Part shown: positions 7,522 to 14,842 of the stretch, piece by piece
How the letters are laid out: each line of letters starts with the position of its first letter
Position numbering within the stretch: the first letter of the stretch is position 1
Origin: Roseiarcus sp963770035
GTDB lineage: Bacteria; Pseudomonadota; Alphaproteobacteria; Rhizobiales; Beijerinckiaceae
DNA length: 64,000 nucleotides
Direction: 5' to 3'
NCBI GenBank assembly: GCA_963770035.1
Contig: CAVYON010000037.1
Location: 124,001-188,000, forward strand
Made by a program: the position numbers and the translations under genes
The notes under the pieces: generated by a model
What the model was told of the DNA's origin: nothing
What the model saw: the letters and a program-made list of their open reading frames with translations, nothing else
Database searches by the model: none

Positions 7522-8412
7522 TCAGCCGCCGAAGTAACGCGGGTGATCGAGGTCGGCGAGGAGGCCGGGCCCGGTCGGGCTCCATCCGAGCCGTTGCCTT
7601 GTCAGAGCGCTCGACGAGGGCGCGTCGATCCCGGCGAACATCGCGAACCAGCCGAAATGCTCGGCCGCCTTTTCGGGCGCCACGCTGACGACCGGCAGTC
7701 CGAGGCGCTTGCCAACGACCGCAGCGATGTCCCGGAAGGGAATGCCCTCCTCGGCGATGGCGTGATACCAGGCGCCGGACGTCCCTTGTTCAAGCGCAAG
7801 CCGATAGACGCGCGCGGCGTCGAGCCGGTGCACGGCGGGCCAGCGGTTCATCCCCTCGCCGATGTAGGCTGCGGCGCCCGTTTCGCGCGCGACGGCGATC
7901 AGAGCTGGCACAAACCCGTGATCGCCATCGCCGTGCACGGTCGGCGCCAAGCGGACCGCCATGGCGCGCACGCCGCGCGGCGCGAGCGCCCGCGCCGCCT
8001 GCTCCGAAACGCGCGGGACCGCGTGTTCCGGCGGCGGCTCGGTCTCCTCGCTCGACACGCGGCCGGGCGACAGGAACGCGACGCCGGTGGTGGAGATCAG
8101 CGGTCGGCCAGAGCCCGCGAGCGTCTCGCCGAGCGCGGCGATGGCGCGCTTGTCGATCGCGCCGGTCTCCGCAAAATTCGACCAGTCGTGGACGTAGGCG
8201 CAGTGGATCACCCCGTCCGCGGCGGCCGCGCCGCTTTTGAGGCTCCCGATATCCTCGATCGAGCCACGATGGACCGCGGCCCCCGCAGCCGAGAGTTTTT
8301 CGGCCGAGGCGTCGGAACGCGCGAGGCCGAGAACCGAATGGCCCGCGCCAATGAGTTCGGCGACGACCGCCGAGCCGACAAAGCCGCTCGCGCCGGTGAC
8401 GAAGATGCGCAT
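7522..8412 (-). CDS. Extended SDR, NAD-dependent epimerase/dehydratase-like (copy 2 of 3)
   Basis: 296 residues, clearly paralogous to copies 1 and 3: TGASGFVGSAVVAELIGAGH, SGRPLISTTGVAFLSPGRV, RLAPTVHGDGDHGFVPALI, GMNRWPAVHRLDAARVYRLA and the ending HPRYFGG. As in the others the YxxxK position reads VPRVSEQAARA. It lies 37 bases from copy 1 and 36 from copy 3, consistent with one transcript started upstream of copy 3. Confidence 0.85.
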   Translation of the reverse strand: MRIFVTGASGFVGSAVVAELIGAGHSVLGLARSDASAEKLSAAGAAVHRGSIEDIGSLKSGAAAADGVIHCAYVHDWSNFAETGAIDKRAIAALGETLAGSGRPLISTTGVAFLSPGRVSSEETEPPPEHAVPRVSEQAARALAPRGVRAMAVRLAPTVHGDGDHGFVPALIAVARETGAAAYIGEGMNRWPAVHRLDAARVYRLALEQGTSGAWYHAIAEEGIPFRDIAAVVGKRLGLPVVSVAPEKAAEHFGWFAMFAGIDAPSSSALTRQRLGWSPTGPGLLADLDHPRYFGG

Positions 8413-8448
8413 GGAGAGATCCTTTTTCTGATGGCGGATGCGCCGATC

Positions 8449-9342
8449 TCAGCCGCCGAAATAGCCCGGCTGATCCATATCCGCGAGCAGCCCCGGCTGC
8501 TTGGGCGTCCAGTTCAGCAAGGCGCGGGTGCGGGCGCTCGAGGTCGGAACGTCCCAGGCCGCAAATCCGCCAAACCAGCCGAAATGGTTGTGCGCCTCTT
8601 CGGGCTTGATGCTCACGACCGGCACGTTCAAGAGCCGCCCGATCGCCGCCGCGATCTCGCGAAACGGGATGCCTTCGTCGCCCATGGCGTGGAACGGGCC
8701 GCCGGCGGCGCCGCGCTCGATCGCCAGGCGGAAGACCTGCGCCGCATCGAGGCGGTGCACGGCCGGCCAGCGGTTGAGACCTTCGCCGACATAGGCGGAC
8801 ACGCCCTTTTCGCGCGCAAGCGCGTACAGCATCGGAACGAACCCTTTCTCGCCAAGCCCGTGCACGGAGGGCGGTAGCCGGACGGTTGCTGCGCTCACCC
8901 CACGCTCGGCAAGCGCGACCGCCGTCTGTTCCGAAGCTCGGGGATACGCCTCGGAAATCGGAATGGCCGGGTCTTCCTCGGTGGCGACCGGTCCCGCCGT
9001 CTTGATCGCGACCCCGGAGGTCACGAGCAGGGGGCGCTTCAAGTCCGCGACCGCGTCGCCGAGGGTCTCGATCGCGCGCCGATCGATCTCGCAGTTCCGT
9101 TTGAAGTCGGCGAAGTCATGAATGAACGCGCAGTGGATCACGCCGTCGCTCGCCGCGGCGCCGGTTTTCAGGCTGTCGAGATCTTCGATCGAGCCGCGCC
9201 GGACCTCGGCGCCCGCGGCGGCGACCTTTGCGGCCGCGGCGTCGGAACGGGCGAGGCCGACAACCGAATGGCCCGCCGCTATGAGGTCGGCCGCGACGAC
9301 CGAGCCGATGAACCCGCTCGCACCGGTAACGAAAATACGCAT
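8449..9342 (-). CDS. Extended SDR, NAD-dependent epimerase/dehydratase-like (copy 3 of 3)
   Basis: 297 residues beginning MRIFVTGASGFIGSVVAADL. The start at 9342 is set by alignment with its two neighbours; a longer open frame reaching 10383 is only the antisense of the regulator gene. It is more diverged (AIKTAGPVATEEDPAIPISE in the middle) but keeps RLPPSVHGLGEKGFVP, NRWPAVHRLDAAQVFRLA and the QPGYFGG ending. It is promoter-proximal and faces the XRE regulator across 78 bases. Confidence 0.85.
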   Translation of the reverse strand: MRIFVTGASGFIGSVVAADLIAAGHSVVGLARSDAAAAKVAAAGAEVRRGSIEDLDSLKTGAAASDGVIHCAFIHDFADFKRNCEIDRRAIETLGDAVADLKRPLLVTSGVAIKTAGPVATEEDPAIPISEAYPRASEQTAVALAERGVSAATVRLPPSVHGLGEKGFVPMLYALAREKGVSAYVGEGLNRWPAVHRLDAAQVFRLAIERGAAGGPFHAMGDEGIPFREIAAAIGRLLNVPVVSIKPEEAHNHFGWFGGFAAWDVPTSSARTRALLNWTPKQPGLLADMDQPGYFGG

Positions 9343-9408
9343 AAGGGCGTCTCCCGGTTGGACTTGCCCATCATCGGCTGCTAAGCTATCCGGGTAAATA
9401 AGTGACCG

Positions 9409-9420
9409 TATACTGGTATA
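9409..9420. promoter_or_regulatory. Imperfect palindrome at the divergent SDR/XRE start
   Basis: TATAC and GTATA form an inverted repeat around TG immediately before the regulator ATG at 9421, in an AT-rich 50-bp patch inside high-GC DNA. It is a candidate operator or -10 region for the divergent pair. No footprint information exists; the assignment is inference from position. Confidence 0.4.
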
Positions 9421-10272
9421 ATGACTAACAGGATGACCGCCTCCGCCAGCGGGGCCCATTCGCTCGGCGCCTATCTGCGCGATCGGCGGGAGAGGCTCGA
9501 TCCCGCCGCGCTTGGTTTTGATCTGACGCGCCGCCGCACGCCGGGTCTTCGGCGGGAGGAAGTGGCGCAGCGCGCCAACGTCAGCGCTACCTGGTACACT
9601 TGGCTCGAACAGGGCCGGGGCGGGGCGCCTTCGGCCGACGTGCTCAATCGCCTTGCCCGCGCGATGATGCTGACCGAGGTCGAGCGCGAGCATCTGTTCC
9701 TGATCGCGCTCGGCCGGCCGCCCGAGGTCCGCTACAGAGAAGCCGAGGGCGTGACGCCGCGGCTGCAGCGGGTGCTCGACGCTCTGCCGGTGAGCCCCGC
9801 CCTCGTCAAGACCGCGATGTGGGACATCGTCGCCTGGAACCGCGCCGCGGAAGCCGTGCTCGGTGATTACGCCGCACTCGAAGTCCATGAGCGCAACGTC
9901 CTGCGCATGATGTTCTGCGAGCCCCGGGTGCGCGAGCGCCAACTCGACTGGGAGAGCGTCGCCCGCTTCGTTGTTTCGACGTTCCGGGCCGACACGGCGC
10001 GGGTGGGAGCGACCGAGGCCGTGAAGGCGTTGGTCGAGGAGCTCAGCCGAGCGAGTCCGGAGTTCGAGCGGCTTTGGCGCGGCAACGACGTCGCGAGCCA
10101 CGGCGGCGGCACGAAGACGCTGCGCGATCCGAACGGCGACTTTCTGTCGATGGAATATTCCGCCTTCGCCGTCGACGGCCGCCCCGATCTCGCCATGGTG
10201 ATCTACAACCCCGCGACCCCGGAGGACGCCGAGCGGATCCGGGCGCTGATCGCGGCGCGCGAGGGGCGTTGA
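9421..10272 (+). CDS. XRE-family regulator with MmyB-like ligand-binding domain
   Basis: 283 residues. Residues about 15-75 form the HTH: LGAYLRDRRERLDPAALG, then TPGLRREEVAQRANVS and WYTWLEQGRG. The C-terminal part (VLDALPVSPALVKTAMWDIV, NRAAEAVLGDY, and GGGTKTLRDPNGDFLSMEYS) is the PAS-like MmyB ligand-binding domain that may bind a fatty-acid-like ligand. Family members are commonly encoded divergently from the oxidoreductase they control, which fits the SDR trio here. Confidence 0.9.
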   Translation: MTNRMTASASGAHSLGAYLRDRRERLDPAALGFDLTRRRTPGLRREEVAQRANVSATWYTWLEQGRGGAPSADVLNRLARAMMLTEVEREHLFLIALGRPPEVRYREAEGVTPRLQRVLDALPVSPALVKTAMWDIVAWNRAAEAVLGDYAALEVHERNVLRMMFCEPRVRERQLDWESVARFVVSTFRADTARVGATEAVKALVEELSRASPEFERLWRGNDVASHGGGTKTLRDPNGDFLSMEYSAFAVDGRPDLAMVIYNPATPEDAERIRALIAAREGR

Positions 10273-10280
10273 GCGTCGGG

Positions 10281-11405
10281 ATGATCCGATCTGCGGCTCT
10301 GAGCCTCGCGCTGTTGGCGATGACCGCCTGCGCCGGCAATGAGGGCGCGCTCCTTCCCGTGTCGGCGCCGCCGCCGGGCGCATCGACCGTCGACATGCTG
10401 GTGGCGACGACGCGCCAGCCGAGCGACGAGCCGGGCGTCCTGTTTAATGGAGAGCGCGCCGATGCGGTGTCGTTCCGCGACCTTGTCGTGTCCGTGCCGC
10501 CGGAGCGCGAGGTCGGCTCGGTCCAGTGGCCGACGCCGGGCGCAGCCGATCCAACGCGCGACTTCGCCGTCGTCAGCGAAAGCGCGATTTCGCTTCAGGG
10601 CGTGACCGCGGAAGTGGCGCGGCTGACCCCGAGGAGCGGACGGGCGCTGGTGTTCGTGCACGGCTACAACACCCGCTTCGAGGCCGCGGTGTTCCAGTTC
10701 GCCCAACTCACCCATGACATGGGGGCGCCGGTCGCGCCGATCCTGTTTTCGTGGCCCTCGCGCGGGCGGCTGCTCCAGTATGTCTACGACCGGGAGAGCG
10801 CGAACTTCTCGCGGACCGATCTCGCCAACCTTTTGCGCGCGCTCGCGAACAATTCGCACGTGAAGGACGTCGTGGTGCTCGCTCATTCGATGGGCGCGTG
10901 GCTCGCGACGGAATCGTTGCGGCAGATCGCCCTCGAGGATGGCCGCGTCCCCAAAAAGATCTCGAACGTGATCCTCGCATCTCCCGACCTCGATGTGGAC
11001 GTGTTTCGCCGGCAGGTGCAGGAGATGGGGCTGGACCGGCCGCGGATCACGATTTTTGTGTCCCGACAAGACCACGCGCTACGCCTGTCGGCTCTGCTGG
11101 CCGGCGGAATTACGCGCGTCGGCGCAGTGGACCTCACGGAGCCGCGGTATGTGGCGGAACTCGAGGCGACGCCCGGCGTCGCGGTGCTCGATCTCTCCGG
11201 GCTCAGCACCAGCGACCCCCTCAATCACAGCAAGTTCGTGACCAGCCCCGAGGTCGTACAGCTGCTTGGCGACAGCCTCGTGGCGGGAAAGCCGTTCGAC
11301 AGGTCCGGCGCCGTGTTCGCCAACGCGGCGGACGCCATCGGCGGCGCGGTCGGCGGCGTCGCCGTCGCGCCGATTGTGCTCTTCGCCAACCGGCCGGGGG
11401 AGTGA
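10281..11405 (+). CDS. DUF900 alpha/beta-hydrolase lipoprotein
   Basis: 374 residues. The N-terminus IRSAALSLALLAMTAC has a lipoprotein signal with Cys at about position 17, placing the protein on a membrane facing the periplasm. The hydrolase core shows VFVHGYNTRFEAAVFQFAQL (oxyanion loop) and the nucleophile elbow VVLAHSMGAWL; a late His is in NHSKFV. This is the DUF900 pattern. Start ATG 10281 lies nine bases after the regulator stop, so both may be co-transcribed. Substrate unknown. Confidence 0.85.
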   Translation: MIRSAALSLALLAMTACAGNEGALLPVSAPPPGASTVDMLVATTRQPSDEPGVLFNGERADAVSFRDLVVSVPPEREVGSVQWPTPGAADPTRDFAVVSESAISLQGVTAEVARLTPRSGRALVFVHGYNTRFEAAVFQFAQLTHDMGAPVAPILFSWPSRGRLLQYVYDRESANFSRTDLANLLRALANNSHVKDVVVLAHSMGAWLATESLRQIALEDGRVPKKISNVILASPDLDVDVFRRQVQEMGLDRPRITIFVSRQDHALRLSALLAGGITRVGAVDLTEPRYVAELEATPGVAVLDLSGLSTSDPLNHSKFVTSPEVVQLLGDSLVAGKPFDRSGAVFANAADAIGGAVGGVAVAPIVLFANRPGE

Positions 11406-11552
11406 GGGGCGGGACGGGCGGCGGGGCTGACGATCGACTATCGGATCGGAACTCGGATTGCAGGGTGATTGCGGGGCGGGAGGGTTGCGCTCTGGACGAC
11501 CAAATCCGACAATAACCTTGTCCGAACCGCTCTTGACCTCGAGGGGCCCGCT

Positions 11553-11720
11553 GTGAAGCCGTCCGTCGCCCTCGGCCTGCATCGGGACGCGGTCTGCGCG
11601 GCGGCGGCGCGGTTCCGGTCGGCCAACCCGCGGGTGTTCGGCTCGGCGCTTTCCGGCGCCGACCGGGAGGGCAGCGATCTCGACATCCTCGTCGATTGGG
11701 ATCAAGATTCCTCCGCTTGA
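11553..11720 (+). pseudogene. Truncated MNT nucleotidyltransferase (orphan antitoxin fragment)
   Basis: From GTG 11553 the frame reads VKPSVALGLHRDAVCAAA, then RVFGSALSGADREGSDLDIL and VDWDQ, the nucleotidyltransferase signature, but stops after 55 residues. Intact relatives in this window (971) have 98. The C-terminal half and any HEPN partner are missing; the imuA LexA region follows directly. Confidence 0.7.
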
Positions 11721-11747
11721 CTCTTCCCCAGCCTCGGCTCAAAACAA

Positions 11748-11762
11748 GAACATAATGCGTAC
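11748..11762. promoter_or_regulatory. Probable LexA box upstream of imuA
   Basis: GAAC-ATAATGC-GTAC differs by one base from the alphaproteobacterial LexA site GAAC-N7-GAAC. It lies 18 bases before the imuA ATG. A perfect site precedes dnaE2, which supports a shared SOS control. Confidence 0.55.
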
Positions 11763-11780
11763 GAAGAGGATTTTGACCGA

Positions 11781-12614
11781 ATGTCGCTGGGCGGCAGGGC
11801 GGAGGCGGGGCGTTTGCGCCGCGTCATCGCCGAGATCGAAGCGAAAGCGGACTTCAAGCCCGCTTTCGAGGCGCGCCCCGCCCGGCGCATGGGCCTCGCG
11901 CGCGCCTTCGATCCCGCCCTCGGCGGCGGGCTCGCCGAGGGTGGGCTGCACGAGATCGTTCCCGCCGCGCCCGCCGACGGGCCGGCGGCGACGGGCTTCG
12001 CGCTCGCGCTCGCGGCGCGTTTTCTCGACCGCAGCCCGGCTCCGGCGCTCCTGATCGGCGAGCATTTTGCCAGCCTCGAGGCGGGCGCGCTCTATGGGCC
12101 GGGCCTCGTCGCCCACGGGCTGCCGCTCCACAAACTCTTGTTCGTCTCCGTCCCCGACGCCCTCTCGGCTTTGTGGGCGATGGAGGAGGCGCTGAAATGC
12201 GGCGCGCCCGCCGTGGTGGCGGCGGAGATCTGGAGCCTTAAGAGCTATGGCCTGCTGGCCTCTCGCCGCCTCCTGATGGCTGCGCGAAAGGGCGGGACGC
12301 CGGCGCTCGTCGTGCTGGCGGGGGCCTATGGCCAGGCCGACCGGCTCTCGACCGCCGCCGCGACGCGCTTCGAGATCGCCGCCGCGCCGAGCGTCAAAAG
12401 CCCGGCGGCGGCCGGCCGGGACCTGCCGGGGCCCTTCGCCTGCATGGCGCGGCTCGTCAAGGCGCGCGACGAGGGGACGCGGCCGCACGATCCGACGCGC
12501 GCGGTGCGGCTCGAATGGCGGTACGAGGAGAGGTGCTTTGACGACCCGGCGATTTCTCTCGCTCTGGCTGCCGCGTCTGGCGACCGACCGCGCGCGGCGT
12601 CTCCACACCGTTGA
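11781..12614 (+). CDS. imuA: ImuA, RecA-like subunit of the SOS mutasome
   Basis: 277 residues. ImuA homologues are RecA/SulA-like proteins that help ImuB and DnaE2 copy damaged DNA. The typical LARAFDPALGGGLAEGGLHE start, the ATGFALALAARFLD segment, ALWAMEEALKCGAPAVVAAE and LLMAARKGGTPALVVL are visible. The nucleotide-binding P-loop of RecA is degenerate, as is usual. The 3' end overlaps imuB by 77 bases if the TTG at 12538 is the imuB start. Confidence 0.85.
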   Translation: MSLGGRAEAGRLRRVIAEIEAKADFKPAFEARPARRMGLARAFDPALGGGLAEGGLHEIVPAAPADGPAATGFALALAARFLDRSPAPALLIGEHFASLEAGALYGPGLVAHGLPLHKLLFVSVPDALSALWAMEEALKCGAPAVVAAEIWSLKSYGLLASRRLLMAARKGGTPALVVLAGAYGQADRLSTAAATRFEIAAAPSVKSPAAAGRDLPGPFACMARLVKARDEGTRPHDPTRAVRLEWRYEERCFDDPAISLALAAASGDRPRAASPHR

Positions 12615-14193
12615 CTCGCGCGCGCCGCTCGCGGCCGTCGCCCGGGTCGACAACGCCGAGCGCCTCGTCGGCGTCGACGCTGTCGCGGCGCGGCTCGGCC
12701 TGACCGTCGGCCTCACGCTCGCCGACGCCCGAGCGCGCCATCCCGCCCTCGTGGCCATCGAGGCCGCGCCCGCCGAGGAGGCCCGGCTGCTCGAGCGCCT
12801 GTGCGACTGGAGCTCGCGCTTTACCCCGCTCGCGGCGCTCGATCGTCCTGACGGGCTCATGCTCGACATTTCCGGCGTCGCGCATCTCTTTGGCGGCGAG
12901 CCGGGGCTCGTCGAGGACTGCCGCGCGCGCCTCAATGCGCAGGGGATTGCCGTGCGCGCTGGCGTCGCCGGCAATCCGCGCGGGGCTTTTGCGCTCGCCC
13001 GCTTCTCGGCGCAAACCATCGCCCCCGAAGCCTTGAGCGACAAAGCCTTCGCCAAACTCTTCCACGACCTGCCGCTCGCCGCCCTCGGCCTCGACGAAAA
13101 GACGGTCGCCGACATGGCGCGGGCGGGTCTGCGCCGCATCGGCGACGTGGCGCTCAGGCCGCGCGCGCCGATCACGGCGCGGTTCGGAGCGCTGCCGGTC
13201 GCGCGGCTCGACGAGCTTAAGGGCGCGACCCGCGTCTCGATCGCGCCGCGCTTTCCCCCGCCGGACTTTGTCGCCGAGCGGCGGTTCGCTTCGCCCGTTC
13301 AGACGGTCGAGGCGATCGAGCTCTCCCTGCGCAAGCTCGCCGACGACCTCGTCGTGCTGCTCGAGCGGCAGGCGAAGGGCGCGCGGCGGGTCGAGCTTTC
13401 GCTCTACCGGGTCGACGGCGCCGTGCGCCGCATCGCGGTCGGCGCCTCGCGGCCGCTGAACGAGGCGCGCGCGCTCGTCCGCCTTTTCGTCGAAAAGCTC
13501 GCGAGCCCTCAGGAGGACGCGATCGACGCGGGCTTCGGCGTCGACCTTATGCGCCTTGCGTGTCTTACGGCCGAGCCGCTCGCCCCGTCTCAAGGCGAGA
13601 TCGAGCGGGCGCACGAGGCCGAGCGGGCCCGCGCGCTCGCCGATCTCATCGACCGGCTCAGCGCGCGCCTCGGCGCGCGCGCGGTGACGCGGCGCGACCT
13701 CGTCGAGGCGCACTTGCCCGAGCTCGCGGAGGCCGCGGCGCCGGCGATCTCGAGCGAGGCGCGCAGGGGCGGCGAGGGAAACCGTCATTGCGAGCGAAGC
13801 GAAGCAATCCAGGAGAACGTAGGGCGTTCCACGATCCCTGGATTGCTTCGTCCCCCCGGGTCGCAGCCCGGGGGTCCTCGCAATGACAACTCCAAAGCCG
13901 CCTCCGCGCGGCCCCTGCGGCTCTTCGTTCGCCCCGAGCCAATCGAGGCGCTGGCGGAGGTGCCCGACGGGCCGCCCTTGCGCTTCCGCTGGCGGCGCGT
14001 GCTGCACGACGTCGCCGCCATCGAGGGCCCCGAACGCATCGCGCCGCCCTGGTGGCGTAGAGATGGCGGCCCGACCCGCGACTATTTCCGCGCCGAGGAT
14101 TCGCACGGCCGCCGCTTCTGGCTCTACCGCGAAGGCCTCTGGGGCCGCGAGACGCAAAGGGCGAAATGGTTTGTGCACGGGGTGTTCGGGTGA
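12538..14193 (+). CDS. imuB: ImuB, Y-family polymerase-like mutasome subunit
   Basis: About 551 residues. TTG 12538 after GAGGAGAGG gives the usual start TTRRFLSLWLPRLATDR; further upstream the frame is only the shadow of imuA. ImuB has the Y-family fold without the catalytic acidic residues and links the beta clamp to DnaE2. RLGLTVGLTLADARARHP and GLMLDISGVAHLFGGE are visible. Around residues 415-450 an extra stretch (CERSEAIQENVGRSTIPGLL) is a translated palindromic repeat, described separately. The C-terminus WFVHGVFG is normal, so the frame survives the insertion. Confidence 0.9.
   Translation: MTTRRFLSLWLPRLATDRARRLHTVDSRAPLAAVARVDNAERLVGVDAVAARLGLTVGLTLADARARHPALVAIEAAPAEEARLLERLCDWSSRFTPLAALDRPDGLMLDISGVAHLFGGEPGLVEDCRARLNAQGIAVRAGVAGNPRGAFALARFSAQTIAPEALSDKAFAKLFHDLPLAALGLDEKTVADMARAGLRRIGDVALRPRAPITARFGALPVARLDELKGATRVSIAPRFPPPDFVAERRFASPVQTVEAIELSLRKLADDLVVLLERQAKGARRVELSLYRVDGAVRRIAVGASRPLNEARALVRLFVEKLASPQEDAIDAGFGVDLMRLACLTAEPLAPSQGEIERAHEAERARALADLIDRLSARLGARAVTRRDLVEAHLPELAEAAAPAISSEARRGGEGNRHCERSEAIQENVGRSTIPGLLRPPGSQPGGPRNDNSKAASARPLRLFVRPEPIEALAEVPDGPPLRFRWRRVLHDVAAIEGPERIAPPWWRRDGGPTRDYFRAEDSHGRRFWLYREGLWGRETQRAKWFVHGVFG
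13784..13887. repeat. 104-bp palindromic element inserted in frame in imuB
   Basis: The ends GTCATTGCGAG and CTCGCAATGAC are exact inverted repeats, and inner arms AATCCAGG/CCTGGATT pair as well. The sequence resembles the widespread element that reads CERSEAIQ when translated. Its translation shows no stop, so imuB stays open. Confidence 0.85.
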
Positions 14194-14313
14194 TTTCCGC
14201 TCGCGCCGCGGTCACGCCCCGATCGACAGGACGCGAGGGAACGCGAGCGCCAGAACGGCGTTCTCCAAGCGGCGACGAAAGGTCGCCGGGCGCAGAAGGA
14301 GACGCACCCCGTG

Positions 14314-14490
14314 ATGACGATCCTGATCATCCTGCTCATTGTGATCCTCCTCGGCGGCGGAGGCGGCTACTACGGTTACCGAGGCTACGGCGGCCCTGGG
14401 CTCGGAGGGGCGCTCGGGCTTGTGGTCATCGTCCTGGTCGTCTTGTGGCTTCTCGGAGTCTTTGCGGGCGGCGTTCATACGGTGACCTGA
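14314..14490 (+). CDS. 58-residue glycine-rich membrane protein
   Basis: The frame MTILIILLIVILLGGGGGYY then GYRGYGGPGLGGALGLVVIV has two hydrophobic stretches joined by a Gly/Tyr-rich turn, typical of small DUF3309-type proteins. AAGGAG lies at 14296-14301; translation may start at GTG 14311 or ATG 14314. It lies between imuB and dnaE2 but shows no sign of being part of the SOS function. Confidence 0.7.
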   Translation: MTILIILLIVILLGGGGGYYGYRGYGGPGLGGALGLVVIVLVVLWLLGVFAGGVHTVT

Positions 14491-14598
14491 CGGCTTCCAT
14501 GGCGGCAACGTGATCGGCTTCATCGTCTCGTGGCTTGAAGTTCTGACGATGAAGCCGACGATTGGCCATTGGCCGGCTCCCGCGAAGGAGGCGTCGGA

Positions 14599-14700
14599 AT
14601 GATGGTTGAACCTTCCCAACTCGCGCTGGCCGGTGCGCTCATCGTGGCCGCGCTCGTGGTCGCCATCGCTGCAGCGATCCTGGGAACGATCGCGCCGTGA
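14599..14700 (+). CDS. 33-residue single-span membrane protein
   Basis: MMVEPSQLALAGALIVAALV followed by VAIAAAILGTIAP is one long hydrophobic helix. CGAAGGAGG lies about nine bases before ATG 14599, a strong ribosome-binding site, which supports translation of this very short frame. No family is assigned. It ends 65 bases before the dnaE2 LexA box. Confidence 0.55.
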   Translation: MMVEPSQLALAGALIVAALVVAIAAAILGTIAP

Positions 14701-14765
14701 ACGATGGGGCGCGGCTCAAGCACCGCCCCACATCTTGACTCTGCCAATGCTGCGCGTCAAAACTC

Positions 14766-14780
14766 GAACAAAAGACGAAC
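14766..14780. promoter_or_regulatory. Perfect LexA (SOS) box upstream of dnaE2
   Basis: GAAC-AAAAGAC-GAAC matches the alphaproteobacterial LexA consensus GAAC-N7-GAAC exactly. It lies 62 bases before the dnaE2 start and means that dnaE2 has its own SOS promoter apart from imuA-imuB. Confidence 0.85.
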
Positions 14781-14842
14781 ATACGGGGGCCGGACTGTCG
14801 GCTTCGGCTCTCGCCTTTCCTTGACGCAAGAGGCAGGAGTCT

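Noticed and set aside
8449..10383. N-terminal extension of SDR copy 3 back to 10383
   Set aside because: The extra 347 residues are antisense of the XRE regulator; alignment with two neighbours sets the start at 9342.
11739..14178. Long minus-strand open frames opposite imuA and imuB
   Set aside because: They are Arg/Pro/Gly-rich antisense shadows caused by high GC at third codon positions; the plus-strand frames carry known motifs.
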